Shown piece after piece: positions 1 through 12,330 of a stretch of DNA of 64,000 nucleotides. How positions within the stretch are numbered: position 1 is the first letter of the stretch; every line of letters begins with the position of its first letter. Source of the stretch: Phanerodontia chrysosporium. Taxonomy: Eukaryota; Basidiomycota; Agaricomycetes; Polyporales; Phanerochaetaceae. The translations under genes were made by a program, and so were the position numbers. The notes beneath the pieces were generated by a model. It made no database searches and had not been told where the DNA came from. It was given only the letters and a program-made list of their open reading frames with translations. The stretch is taken from NCBI GenBank assembly GCA_001910725.1, contig MJGA01000010.1, forward strand, positions 372,001-436,000, written 5' to 3'.

Positions 1-2574
1 GCCGCTTGACCTGTTTTTCGAAACTATCCTTCCTTCCCAGGTCCAATACGCACCGGAGCCTACAGCTCAAGCTGTGCCGAAGATTCTGGAGCTGCTGATC
101 AATGGAAGGGCCTACTCTAGGAAGAAGCAACGATGGCAAGCGTTCCCAAAGGACCCTAAAGACACCACGAACGAAGGATCTGTTTACCAGGGCTTCATCA
201 GAATTGCCACATCGATCGAAAGAGCTTTCAAGGCCGTCTATGCTCTGGACAAGAAGATTGCATCAACTACCCAAATGGTCACCGAACCGAACAAGATTCC
301 AGTTCATGCGCACAGAGATAACAAGACGCGGCCAGATGGAATCTTCGTTTTGCGCAAACGAACGATGCCGAGCGACGTGCATTGGGTCGACGTAGTTGCC
401 TGTGGCGAGTTCAAGCGTGAATCCAATGTCCGGAACCTCAATGACGTGCGTATCAATACTGTGATATATGTCAGTCCTAACTAACCCGCGCCGATACAGG
501 ATGTGGACAAGGCTCTTTGGAGTCTCCACCATCTCATGAGGGAGGATCCGCGTCGCAGATTTGCGTTTGCGTTCACGGTTGAGAACAGGACGACACGGCT
601 CTTGTTCTGCAATCGCTCTCAATTCGCCATTTCAGAACCTTTTGATTTCGTCTTGGTACGTCGCGCATCTGAACGAATGGTTGGGCAGGCATTGATCAAT
701 GTGAAAGGAGCCCGAGCGTCTCATTCACTCCTTCCTTACGTTCATGTTCGCAAGCGAGGCTGAGCTGGGCTTCGACACGACTATGCAACGCGTCATGGTC
801 GACAAGAAACCTCAATACGACATCACCGTAACCGACTCGAAGACAGGGAAGACGAGCGTTTACAGAACATTGGAGCTCCTCTCCAACGCTGCTACATTCA
901 GTCTGCGCGGCCGCGGCACGAGAGTCTGGCGAGCAAGACGCTTGGAGAATGGAAAGCTTTCGGCAGACAACGACGTCGCTATACGAGACAACTGGATAGA
1001 CGACGACAGGGCCAGAGAGGTTGATGTCCTCGAGGAAATCATCGCAGATGTACCCGAAGACCACAGTGGGAGTAATTCTGACGATTCAGCAGGGGACAAT
1101 TCCAATCCTGACCGCGAACGATCGCGCAACGAGCTTCGAAAGTATTTGCTCAACGTGCTGGCTTCCTGGGATGTTGTTATTGATGGCAAGAGGGACACTA
1201 CTCTTCGTGTATACTCATCGGACGCGGCAACCTACAAAATTCGGCAAGACGACACCAATCCCGCGGCTATCCAACGCATGGAGTCGAAGATGGTATCCCA
1301 CCAGTCGGAAGTCAAGAACCATCATTACACTACCTATGACGCCCTCCCTGTCCCCGACAAGGACGATAAATACCGATACCACGTTAAGGCGCACCATCGC
1401 ATCGTTTACGCAGAAATTGGCACGCCCTTGAACAATGTCACGTCCTTGGCCGATGCCCTGTGGTACCTTCGTAAAACAGTCCGGAGTGAGTCTTGCACCT
1501 TATAGGGTGATTGTCGCGGAACATGCTCACGCGTGTGACTTAGTTCTTCAACTAGTCCATTCCGCAGGATGGGTTCACCGTGATATCTCTGGAGGCAACA
1601 TCCTCATTGTCGGCAACATGGTCAAGCTCACGGATTTCGAGTACGCGAAAAGGTGTAGCTCAGACGTGCAGACTGCGGGGCATGATGTGCGCACGGTGAA
1701 TATCTGCTTGCTTCGTAACCTTTACCGACGGCCTGTATTGACGTCGTTATACTATGCGCAGGGAACAGATGCCTTCATGTCTGTAGAAGTCGAAGACCAG
1801 GACTATCAATTCACCGATATTCAGCGCTCCATCCACAAGAACGTCACCAACACCCATCTTCCCAATGATGACGACGATACCCTCCCGATGCTGTACGACA
1901 ACTCTCCTAACGGGGATCAAAATCCCTTCATAGAGGCATCCCAGTATCCATGGCGCTACAACCCTTTGCACGACATGGAGTCGGTCTGGTGGCTTTCCAA
2001 TCACTTCGTCTTCGACAAGGACGTTGAACTCGTCTTGAAGTCCAACGGCATAGTTTCACCTGCTTATGTTGAAGCCCCAGCTGACCGCTTGTCACGCCTA
2101 TCTGAGCAGAACGAGTTTTGCGCGCCAATCTTCCGCTACCTCAACGGCCAGAAGCGCATGAAGCTGCTCTCGCACTCAACTTACCTTTCCCAAGCAGCGC
2201 AAAAGGTACTCCACCCCAGCTTGCGTGGAGGCATCGCGGCAGCACTCGAGATGATTCGTCGAAGTCTTGTCGACAGATATCGGAGTGCGGAGGAGAACTT
2301 GAACACGATCGACCACACCGTGGCGCAGGGGCTCTACGACATATTCCGTGATTCACTGGCCACAGCAACTGCCTCTGCCAATCGGCCCTCATGGTTTATC
2401 AAGATCTCTCCTTTGGCTGGTGCCATCCAGCGAGAGCGCATCACTGCCCTCAAGAGCGTATCCCATGGGAAGAGGGCGCTGGAGGAAGATGACGAGGAAG
2501 CCCATGGAACTGCATCTAGAGCTTCGGGAAGCGGTGTAAGCTCTGGGGGTCGGAAGAAGGTGAAGAAGGCGTGA
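1..2574 (+). CDS. FunK1-type fungal protein kinase, copy 1 (5' end outside window)
   Basis: Proposed exons are <2-445, 500-655, 708-1485, 1544-1695 and 1762-2574, giving 780 residues in one frame from base 2. The true start lies upstream, since the paralog at 6417-9123 has more N-terminal sequence. The catalytic loop reads HRDISGGN (around 1577-1600), and the metal-binding motif is TDFEYAK instead of DFG. A YNPLHDMES motif near 1960 is typical of the C-lobe in this family. The C-terminus is a basic tail. All kinase signature residues visible (HRD Asp, loop Asn, DF Asp) are present, so it may be active; substrates of FunK1 kinases are unknown to me. The reading frame has no breaks. Its closest relative in the window is the copy at 6417-9123. 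Confidence 0.88.
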
Positions 2575-2924
2575 AGGCTTTTGGAAGGGACATCCAGACA
2601 TGCAACCTTCGCTGTGATCTTCAAATGCTATGTACTCTATAACGTATCGCACTGGCATATATTATCGACTGCAAATATTGCTGTACCATTGCCACGAATG
2701 TGCTACTCGAGGGCAACACTCCCACACCCCCAGCCAAATCAATACTCGTCTGAGCCGACTAGTTAAGCGGACGAAAATTGACCAACAAACGAGTACGTCA
2801 CCGTGCCCCGTTTCTCCGATTAAAACCAGCGGTTGTAGAAAATCATGTATTATCAGTAAACGCGTAAAACGTTGATGAGACGTGTAGGGGTGATCTGACA
2901 TCGGTTTATCTACCCCCTAGGCAT
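2575..2924. other. Intergenic spacer after kinase copy 1
   Basis: No coding potential was recognised. The spacer separates the kinase stop from a monooxygenase fragment on the opposite strand. The equivalent spacer after kinase copy 2 (9124-9557) has a similar length. Confidence 0.5.
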
Positions 2925-3258
2925 TCAGCCGAATCGCTGGCGCATCAGGGTCTCGTCCGCAAGCATCTTGCGGTACCAGTTGTTGCGCTCGATGCATGCC
3001 TGCACACCGTGCACGACGCGGGTCTCTCCCTGCGCGCGCGCCTTCCTGACCATCTCTGCCGTGCGTGGGATGCGGACCTTCTCGAACTCCGTGAAGACAC
3101 TGTCGAGCATGTCCGTCGTAGGCTGCTCGGTTGGAGAGCATTGCGCTGCGAGGAGGTCGGCAAGCATCCCGGCGTCCTCGAAGGACAGGTTCGCGCCCTG
3201 CCAAGGTGCTGGTCCGGATGTCAGCTGCGGGTCGCGAAAGGATGCGCGGGTGACGAAC
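2925..3258 (-). pseudogene. 3' fragment of FAD monooxygenase (last exon plus part of preceding intron)
   Basis: This is a truncated copy containing only the last exon of the monooxygenase family and part of the intron before it. It ends in the conserved MRQ-RFG tail with TGA at 2925-2927. It is closest to MO-F (20478-21925): both share SPTEQ and VRKAR variants and the same one-base loss in CACCTTGG-CAGGG at the exon start. Upstream of about 3258 the similarity stops abruptly inside the intron. It lacks the FAD-binding domain and cannot encode an enzyme. Confidence 0.85.
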
Positions 3259-4201
3259 TGTAAATACGAGAAACGAGACCCGTGCTACGCCCGGCTTGAG
3301 AATTGGGACAGAGAGGGGAGGTGATAGAAAACAGAGAACAGCTGGCGCGCCACCCACCGCCAGCCTTCGGCTGGCTGGGTGTGCGACGCGCCCTGTTCGG
3401 AGACTCGAGGCGGGATGGACGTCTATGGTGGTGCAGAGCCAGCCAATGAGAATACATTTTTGTCTAAACGCCGGCATGTTTTATGTATATTAATTGATTA
3501 ATTGATTCACAGCATTTCTACACTTGCCTGATGTGGAGTCGAGTGATGAACAGATTCCACGTGGCCTACCCGACGAGGTACCTGGCTGCACTCGCCTCTC
3601 ATGCTGCGGTTGACGATACTATATAGCAAAAGATAGGGCCGACGCTATGCACTGCCCTACTGCATAAGCAGCGCCAAAGACGTAACGGTGGTCGAAGCAG
3701 TGCTAGGCCTTGACAGCGTAAGCTCATCTTGTTCCAACTTGGCGTCCAATCTCGCCTCCTGACTGCCAACGTTTGCGTTTTTCTAGGTTCCTTGGCAGCG
3801 GAGGCAGTGAATATCGCTCAGGGTAAGAAGGCCATATCCTGAGCTAGCCTTGGAAGACCTATTACTAGACCTGTCGACCGGTCAGAAGGACAGCCGACCG
3901 CAGTCGACGAACACCAATTACCGCACTGTGTCCTTCATTCGCACCATGTTCCGCGGGCCAATTTCGTTCCTGCACGACTTAAACATTTGAACTGGTTCTA
4001 CCGCGATGACATCACCCGGGTGCTGCGAACACATCCACGATATTGGGCGGTTGTCGCTTTGACTTTCAGACATGAACGTTCGCGGAGCGTTCATAGGGCC
4101 TTCTCCACGGCGTACATGATATTTAGAGCCTGGTACAGGACGGATTCTCTGCAGTTCAGGCTCTCACTCACCCATCATTTTCCCACATAGACTCATTGAG
4201 A
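3259..4201. other. Intergenic region before MO-A
   Basis: No gene was recognised over 0.94 kb. A perfect 7-bp-stem hairpin, GCCAGCC-ttc-GGCTGGC, sits at about 3359-3375. The rest is presumably the MO-A promoter, with no clear TATA box. Confidence 0.45.
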
Positions 4202-5662
4202 ATGGCACCCACATCCACTCGCGTAGGCGTCATCGGCGCAGGCATCGCAGACCCTGTGATGGCCATGTTCCTCAAGCAGAAGGGATACGACCCCGGCGCG
4301 TACGAGCGCCTCGACGTGCCATCTAAAGCAGGGCTCGGTATCGCGTGCGCTGCCCTCCACCATCCCTATCAGTCCTCCTCTAACATACCACGCAGCCTCC
4401 AGCAGAACGGCACGGCCATGCTCGCGCGCATCCTGGACCTGCTCGAGCACATCTCCGGCTTCCCTATCGAGGCATTCTACTTCTGCTCGGTGCTCCCCAC
4501 GGACACTGGCGTCCTCGGCGTCAGCGAGCACCCGCGGCTGCTGCGCGAGCGCGGGCAGCTCGTCATGACCGCGCGCCGCCCGGCGCTGCACCAGCGCGTC
4601 ATTGCGTTTGCGCAGCAGCGCGGCGTGTGCATCGAGTTCGGGCACACGCTTGAGACGCTCGAAAAGAACGACGACAGCGTCACGGCCATGTTTGCGAACG
4701 GCGTGCGGGAGACGTTCAGCTTCGTCGTCGGATGCGACGGCTTGCACAGTGCCACGCGCTCCAGTCTGTTCGGGGATCTTCCCGCGGACTACACTGGGCT
4801 CACACACGTAGGACTTCATCCTGTCTACATTACACACACGTCCGCTTACAGCATACTACGCAGTGTGGCGGGCTGTCGCCTGTTCCCGAATTCTGGAAGG
4901 GCAAGCGTGCCGGAGCGGATATCTATGGAGACGGCGCTTACATGCTCATCGTTCCGATGGATGACTCGCTCGTGGCCTGGGCGTATGTCCTTCGTTCTCC
5001 ATTTTCTCGTTCACAAGGTCATGAGAGCTATACACCAGCATCAGCCAGCGCGAGCCCGAAGCCAAGGAGGAATGGCGATCCATCGACGCTGCTGCAGCCG
5101 AAGATTTCAAGAGCAACTCGCCGTTCAGTGAGTGGCCGTTCGGCGCGGGAGAGGTTCTGAGGAACAGCTTCAAGATCGTGAAAGTAAGGGCCCCATCACC
5201 ATGTATAGATCATGGCTGAGCTCTCTGCGCAGTATGGTATCTATGATCGACCTGAGCTGGGGACATGGCACAAAGGCCGGGTAATTCTCATCGGTGATGC
5301 CGCGCATCCCACCAGCCCGGTGCGCTCTGGCTTTGTCCTATCCAAACCAGTGATTGGCTGACAAATCTACGCAGCACCTTGGTCAGGGAGCAAACCAGGC
5401 GTACGAGGACGTCGGGCTCCTTATAGACCTCCTCGAGAGATATAATCCCTCGGCAGAACCACCTTCGACGGCCGTACTCACCAATGTCTTCGGGGAGCTC
5501 GAACGTGAGCGCCTGCCGCGCACAGCAGAGATGGCGAAGAATGCGCGTGCACAGGGCGACATGCGCGTTGTGTCCGGCGTGGAGGCGTGCATCAAGCGCA
5601 ACAACTTTATCCGTGACATGTGCGCCGATCCTGCGAAGATGAAGGCGCGATTTGGCGTGTGA
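4202..5662 (+). CDS. FAD-dependent monooxygenase MO-A (salicylate hydroxylase-like family)
   Basis: Six exons (4202-4344, 4396-4807, 4864-4982, 5039-5183, 5233-5319, 5375-5662) give a 397-residue flavoprotein of the FAD_binding_3 / aromatic ring hydroxylase type. Such enzymes use NAD(P)H and O2 to hydroxylate or epoxidise aromatic-like substrates; the substrate here is unknown. The start is the second ATG at 4202, matching the MAP start of paralogs. The DG fingerprint (GCDGLHS) and GD motif (GDAAHPTSP) are present. The N-terminal Rossmann motif reads GAGIADP where paralogs have GAG-IAGP, so the last glycine is Asp, which could weaken FAD binding. Intron phases match MO-B, MO-C and MO-D exactly. 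It is in frame throughout. Confidence 0.88.
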
Positions 5663-6416
5663 GATTGCATCGTGCCAGCGCCATTGTCATGTTCAAGTAT
5701 TAGTGCCATTGTACCTCGGTTGTTAAAAGGGCTTCAGTCTCGCTTGTCCCTGTACTGGAGCGTATGATGCGTTACCCCAATCCATATTTCAGCAAATTTC
5801 CTCTATAGTCAGCCTACGAATAACGTAAGGTCCTCGTGCTTACGCTCTGCTGATAGTGCGCTGATGAGCGGATTCACAAAGCCTCGCCGAAACCGGTGCG
5901 CCACAGATATCTTTCCCTCGCCTACTTCTGCGATGGTTGCACTCAAGATAATAGAAGCTAATACATAGAGTTGCTGTGGATACTAAACACCCGCGAGGCA
6001 AATATCTTCCGGCACGGTGACAACGAAACGATTACTACAGGTTTAGATGCTGTCTACGTCACATCTAACTTCAAGGAAGGGACCGTGGCCACAAGAACAT
6101 AAGTACTTGGGTTGATGATGCTGTACTACGGAAGATAATTTCTTGTACGGAAGCAGTTCGGCTATATATTGCCGCGACAATGGACGACGGACGAAAGCGT
6201 ACCGAATCTGACTCTGTCCCAGGGGCGCCTAGGATGTGGCGCGCAGCGTTTGCGTTTCCCGATTTGGTCTTTGTCCACTTCAACCGCAACCACTTCGCCG
6301 CTGGCCACTCGAGGTCGCGACACTCCAAAGCGCAAGCAGGCCACTCTCCTTCAGTACATATAAAGCCATGCTTGACCTCACGATCCGCTCGTTCTCGGTA
6401 CGCCATCATCACTGCC
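5663..6416. other. Intergenic region upstream of kinase copy 2, with TATA box
   Basis: No gene was recognised. A TATAAA lies at 6359-6364, 53 bases before the first in-frame ATG of kinase copy 2 (6417), and is the likely core promoter. The open frame on the minus strand over 6071-6580 overlaps the kinase start and shows no family resemblance. Confidence 0.5.
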
Positions 6417-9123
6417 ATGTTTTCCGTCCCACGAAACTCAGCTGAATGAACTCCTGCGAAGTCAAGCCACGGTTCGCGGCTGGATTTCTCTGGAGATCTC
6501 CAAGCATCCAAGAACGCCGTCGTGGCCGATGCCGAAGGATATCTTCCTCTTCTGACCGTAGACATCTTCTTCAACATCATTCTTCCTCTGCGAATCCAAC
6601 ATGTCCAGGAGCCAACAGCTCAAGTTGTCCCGAAGATTCTTCAGCAGTTGGTCAAGTCGAAGGCATACTCTACGAGACGAAAACGCTGGGAAGCATTTCC
6701 GGAGGACCCAGCTGACTCCTCTGACGAGGGGGTCGTGTTCCAGGGTTTCTCGGATATCGCCACAGCAATAGACGAAGCATTCAGGACTGTCTATGACTTG
6801 GGCGCAGACATCCACGCGACCACTGAAATGTTGACAGAACCGAACAGAATTCCCAAGCACGTTCACAGGGCTACCAAATCAAGGCCAGATAGGATTTTCC
6901 TACTTCGCAAGCGGACGATGCCGGGAAAAATCCGCTGGGTCGACGTGGCCGCTTGTGGCGAATTCAAGCTGAAGGACAATGTAAAGAACCGCAACGACGT
7001 AAGCCTTTATACCACTCGTTTTGTGTACCTGTTTACCTAGTCTGACGTTAATGTAGGATGTCGATAAAGCACTGTGGAGCTTGCATCATCTGATGAGGGA
7101 AGACCCGCGTCGTAGATTCGCGTTTGCATTCACTGTCGAGAACAGGACGACCCGTCTCTTGTTCTGCAATCGCTCTCAATTCGCCATCTCGAAACCATTC
7201 GACTTCTGCTCGGTACGTGCCCGTTGACATGCACGCAAGACAATGACTGAATGCGCCATAGGAGCCCGAAAAGCTCATTCACTATTTTCTTACCCTTCTG
7301 TACGCGAGCGATACCGAGCTCGGATTCGACCCGACCATGCAGCGCATAATCATTGACGAAAATGACGAGAACCCTCAGTACGACATCACCGTCACCGACT
7401 CGAAGACAGGGGAGACGACCGTGTATAGGACACTGGAACTTCTGTCCAATGTTTCAACCTTCACCCTGCGCGGCAGAGGCACAAGAGTTTGGAGGGCGAG
7501 GCGTCTGGAGAACGGGAGGCTCTCGGCAGACCGCGACGTCGCTATACGGGACAACTGGGTCGACGATGATAGGCTGCGAGAGGTTGACGTTCACGAGCAA
7601 ATCGTCGCGGATATACCTGATGATCGCTCCGCAGACTCAGTCGCTGACAACAGAGAGGTCGATGTCAGTCGTTTGCGCGATGAGTTTCGCAAACATTTAC
7701 TCACGATTGTGGCCTCCGGGGACGTCATCATCGATGGGAAAAAGGACATCACTTTGCAGGCGTATGCTTCTGACGATGCAATATACAAGATCCGCCAACA
7801 AGATGACCGCCCTGCCGCTGTACGGCGAAAGGAAGCTCAACACAAATCTCTTCAATCGGAAGTGAAGAACCATCATTATACCGTTGGCGACGCGCACCCC
7901 GCCCCTCACACTGACAAACAACATCGATACCATGTGAAGGCTCATCACCGTATCGTGTACGGCGAGGTGGGAGTTACTTTGAACAGCGTCAGTTCCTTGA
8001 AGGATGCCCTATGGTATATTTGCCAAGCGTCGCAAGGTGAGTGGACCTGTTTTCGTGTGCATGTGACCCGCGATGTGACGCTCCTCAGTCCTTCAGTTCG
8101 TTCATTCTGCGGGATGGGTCCACCGCGACATCTCTGGAGGCAACATTCTTGTTGTTGACGGCGTGGTCAAGCTCGCAGACTTCGAGTACGCCAAGAAGTT
8201 CAGCTCTGATATCCAAAGCAAGCGGCACGATGTGAGAACGGTACGTTTCGATCTGTTCCGCCAGTGAACAATTGCGCAGCGTGTTGAGTTCGCCTTGCTA
8301 CCAGGGGACTGATGCCTTCATGTCCGTCGAGGTCAAGGACGAGAGATTCTGGTTCGAGCCCAAAGTCGCACAGTCAAGGGTTGCCAATAAACGACCCTTT
8401 CGACTTCCCTCAGCGATCGGCGGAGCTTCTCCTGACTTTCCATCCTCGTCAGATGCAAACCCTCTGGAAAACGTCAAGATCCCACCTCCTGTCGTATGGA
8501 GATATAATCCACTGCACGACATGGAATCGATCTGGTGGCTTGCGGTCTACTTCGTCTTTGACAAGGATGTCATGGTCATCCCGAAACCCGGCTTCAAGAC
8601 CGTTCCCGCCGAGTTCGTCGAATCCGATCACGATCGTCGTACCCGTTTATCGTACCAAAACGCTTTCTGTGCGCCTATATTTCGGGCTCTCAACAGCGTA
8701 CAGCGCCTGGCTATGCTGTCTGCGCCTAGGCATCTCATTAACGCGGCGTCTTCATACCTCCATCGAAGCCTGCAAGGCAACATCACAGTTGCTCTGGAGG
8801 CAATCCGCCAATCGCTCGTGGAGACTTACACCATTGCCGAGCAATCACCCAGCGAAATCAAGCATACGGTGGCCCAGGAGGTCTATGACACCTTCACCGA
8901 CGCTCTAACCACGGCCGCTAGGTATGCAAACCATCCTGAGTGGTTCCTTGAAGTTCGCTCCTTGGCTGGCACAGTAGAAGAGGAGGGAATCCCTCCGCCA
9001 CCGCCCGCCGAACTCGCTGACAAGAGGGCGTTGGAAGACGACGACGAACAGGCCGATGACTCTTCTACGGGAGGCTCTAGTAGAGACGAAGAAGGCCCTG
9101 CACGCAAGAGGGCGAAGATCTGA
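6417..9123 (+). CDS. FunK1-type fungal protein kinase, copy 2 (early in-frame stop)
   Basis: Proposed coding exons are 6417-6998, 7057-7212, 7262-8036, 8089-8240 and 8305-9123. From codon 6450 the frame is open for 816 residues. The only ATG near the TATA box (6417) is in frame but meets TGA at 6447-6449 after ten codons, so translation is either blocked or starts in an unseen way. The catalytic loop is HRDISGGN, the metal motif is ADFEYAK, and the NPLHDMES motif is near 8510. The C-terminus is acidic then basic (KRAKI). Exon sizes 156 and 152 are identical to those of copy 1. The kinase domain itself is intact. Alternatives are a recent nonsense mutation, a sequencing error, or an upstream leader exon. 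Confidence 0.85.
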
Positions 9124-9557
9124 CATGCTGCGTATGATCTCCGTACGATGTTCCGTTGCGCTTCTGGCGCTGTATACCACTTCCTGCTAAGACACCCTAG
9201 GTCTATCTTGTAATGATACGGCCATTTGTTCGGATCCGCTGTGCGTGGACTTGCTCTGAGTCGTAAAAATATTGCCAATGCGAGTGGATCAAGCTTTACC
9301 TCTTGTCTTTTAATACGATGGTCTCGTTCTGACCTTAGCTCTCGGGCCGATCCACTGTGGTCTTCCATGAATCTGATCGCTCTCCGACCTCAAAGCTTCG
9401 GTTTCACCCCTTACTGTATGCCTCCTTGTCTTCACATAACCGCCCAGGGAATGTTCACTGGGTCATTGCGCGAGTCGAGGAGGAAGTACCTTGTTGTTGT
9501 ATGTAGTATTTGGCAAAGCTAGATATCTACCGGCTGTGTAAATGTCACCCCGAAGGC
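9124..9557. other. Intergenic spacer between kinase copy 2 and MO-B (tail to tail)
   Basis: No gene was seen. Both flanking genes end here, so the spacer should hold two 3' ends; no distinct polyadenylation signal was singled out. Confidence 0.4.
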
Positions 9558-11013
9558 TCAACCGAAACGCTGGCGCATCAGGGTCTCGTCCGCGAGCATC
9601 TTGCGGTACCAGTTGTTGCGCTCGATGCATGCCTGCACACCGTGCACGACGCGGGTCTCGCCCTGCGCGCGCGCCTTTTTGACCATCTCTGCCGTGCGCG
9701 GGATGCGGACCTTCTCGAACTCCGTGAAGACCTTGTCGAGCGCGTCTGTCGCAGGCTGCTCCGATGGGGGACACTGTGCGGCGAGGAGGTCCGCGAGCAT
9801 CCCGGCGTCCTCGAAGGCCTGGTTCGCGCCTTGACCAAGATGCTGGTCCGGATGTCAGCTGCGGGTGGAGGGAGGATGCGCGGGTGACGTACCGGGCTCG
9901 TCGGATGTGCGGCGTCGCCGATGAGGATGACGCGGCCCTGATGCCAGGTGGGGAGTTCTGGACGGTCATACAACCCATACTATAGGCATTTAGCCCGAGT
10001 GCAACCGTTGGGAAACAAATTGAGGTCCACCTTAATCATAGTCGTCGCGGACCGGATAATCTCTCCACCACCGTAATCCCACTGAGCGGCAGGTGAAGTT
10101 CTCTTGAACTCTTCCATTGCTGCGGGATCCATGGCCCGCCACGTCTCCTTGGCTTCGGGCTCACGAGTAGTAACTCTGTAGAGAATAAGTCGATTTTAAT
10201 CAATATAGAGAAACAAATCACTAACGCCCAGCCCTGGGTCTCCTCATCCACGGGAAACACAATCATATGCATCCCATTGCCGAATAGGTTGATCCCGACT
10301 GATTTCCCTCTGAAGCGTTCAGGAACCGGGGCGTACCCGCCGACCTGTTCATGCGGTCAGTAGGAAGGCAAGCAAATATTGGAGAGACGAACCTGCACGA
10401 GGCCTGTGAAATCAGCAGGCTGCTCGCCGAAGAGAGCCTTGCGTGTGTCGCTGTGCAGACCATCGCACCCGACAACGAAGCTCACTGCCTCCTGGGCGCC
10501 GTGCGCGAACGCCAGCAGCACGTCGTTCGCGCGCTGCTCAAGCCTGCTGAGGTGGTGTCCCCACCGGATGGGCACATTCGCACGCTTCGCGGCATCCACG
10601 AGCGCACGCTGCAGCGCGCTTCTTCGGACGCTGAGGACACCTGGGCCAGATTTGCCGTCAGTCCGCCATTTCCGGAGGTCAAACTCGGCGAAAAGGCCCT
10701 TGTCCTCTGGAAGCACGCTATAGAAATAGCCGTAGTCCAGTGGGAGCGCAGGAAGGGTGTCCAAAAGGCCCGGAATGCGCTGTAGCACCTCGAGACCGTT
10801 ACGCTGCAAGCTGCAATACCATGAGTAATATGGACTTTTGTATGAAAATTGCAAAAGGGGCGGAAAGTAGACGTACCCAAGCCCGATGCCGCCTTCGGAG
10901 GGAGCGTCCAGTCGCTCAAATATTATAGGGTCGTACCCCTTTAATTTAAGCAGGACTGCAATGACAGGGCCCGCGAGGCCTGCACCAACGATGCCCACTT
11001 TCGTCGAGGCCAT
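9558..11013 (-). CDS. FAD-dependent monooxygenase MO-B
   Basis: Six exons on the minus strand (11013-10877, 10810-10393, 10344-10226, 10175-10031, 9979-9893, 9842-9558) give 396 residues with no frame break. The N-terminal Rossmann motif is GAG-LAGP, followed by the DG motif GCDGLHSDT and the GD motif GDAAHPTSP. The last exon starts HLGQGANQAFEDAG, the conserved segment after the GD motif. Exon lengths 137, 418, 119, 145, 87 and 285 match the family pattern. It is one of the three best candidates for a working enzyme in the array. Its closest paralog is the broken MO-F, with which it also shares promoter motifs. Substrate unknown. Confidence 0.92.
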
Positions 11014-11098
11014 GTTTCGTGGCGGGAGGAAGATAGCGGTGAGGAAGTGCAGAAAAGAGGACCGTCCTACTTATTTTCGTCGTCTGGCCATGGCACAT

Positions 11099-11249
11099 CT
11101 TTTATACTGAGTTCCTACGAGGGGCTTGGTGCTGCATTTGAGTTGCACCGCCGTGGTAGTTAGAGACGGCGGCGGGAGCGCGTCAGACGGTGTGAGTAAC
11201 ATCCCGCTCGTCCCGCTTACATAAGCACCGGGGGCGTTTGTTTACGTAA
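11099..11249 (-). promoter_or_regulatory. MO-B promoter: TATA box and bZIP-like palindromes
   Basis: Reading toward MO-B, TATAAAAG is at 11106-11099, 86 bases before the ATG. Further upstream are TTATGTAA (11224-11217) and the perfect palindrome TTACGTAA (11242-11249). TTACGTAA is a known bZIP-type site. The extended string TTATGTAAGCGG also occurs in the MO-F promoter at a similar distance. Function is inferred. Confidence 0.5.
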
Positions 11250-11402
11250 GCGCATCTGTTGCCCTCTATCCAGACAGGTATTATGAAGTCTACCTTTGAA
11301 AACGATACAATACACCATAACACGCAGCATACAGTGGCAGAGCGAAGCCGACCTCAAGAATTGCAAGTTCAAATCTTCACCTTCTTCCGCGCGGACCCTG
11401 CA

Positions 11403-12330
11403 TCAGCCTACGAACTCTCCGCAACAGCCTTCGAACTCTCCGCTTGCTCGGCAACAGCCTCCTCCAACATCCTCTTCCCGAGCCACTCGACGAGTGGCAG
11501 GACAATCTTTCCCCTCTCGATGACACTGGCCAAAGAGCAGATCTTGGCCTGCCATTCGGTGTGGTTGAGCTGTACACAGAGTATCCCTAAAGGCCGCGCA
11601 AACAGGCCGGACCACCGAGTGGTCGATTCGTTCCAGATGCTCCTCGACTGCGTTGGGCATCTGCCCCAATGCACCTCCAATGCCTCTGCGCAAGCTGGGA
11701 TGAAGCTGGGTAAGAACCGCCTGGAGGAAGTGACCAGGTGTCGAGAGCGTGTTCGTACGCTTCATGGTGTCAAGGTTGCGGCATATCGGCCAAGAGAACG
11801 CTTCCTGGTAGTACAAACGTGCGCGGTGTTCGGGCTCGGACTCCATGAGCTCGGCTGGAAAGGCCTTTCCAGCTCCCTCTCGAAGCCGGAGTAAGCTGCC
11901 ATCCACCAGGTAGACTCCATGCCGTTCAGAGGGTGTTAGCGCCAGAGCGTTAGAGGCACGTCCAGGAAGGGTTTGATGTCCGCCGCCGCAGCGGAGTGTC
12001 CGAGTGCAGAAAAGCAGTCGTCATATAGGTTGCTGACGATGGCCGCCGGTACGCTGACATGGACAATCGGAACGTATCTGGGACCGAACTGGTAGTCCTG
12101 CTGGACAGTTCCAATAGACCTGGATGGACAAGCAAAAAACAGTCAATTCAGAACTGTGACCTTCGAGGGCAATAAGCTTTCGACTCACGGTATAGACGTC
12201 AGGTACCTCGGCCTGGGCTTCTGAGCCGAGCTTGAGGGTCGCCCTCTCAGGACCATCAACAGCAACGTGGCTTGACAGGGCTTCCAACACGGATAGGAGG
12301 TATCGCGAACATGGTCGTAGCGCAGATGTG
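11403..12330 (-). pseudogene. FunK1 kinase relic, copy 3
   Basis: A degraded C-terminal half of a FunK1 kinase. Pieces recognisable in order from high to low coordinates are a worn catalytic-loop region near 12310, a DVYT splice-site equivalent near 12190, a DYQFG segment near 12080, and HPLNGMESTWW near 11925. The Tyr codon expected before HPLNGMES is TAA. A frameshift follows, and the C-lobe resumes at 11906 (SEPEHRARLYYQEAF). The N-lobe is missing. It lies between MO-B and the DUF4336 gene. Confidence 0.75.

Noticed and set aside
6071..6580. Minus-strand open frame of 169 codons
   Set aside because: It overlaps the start of kinase copy 2 on the other strand, has no recognisable domain and no splice or promoter support.
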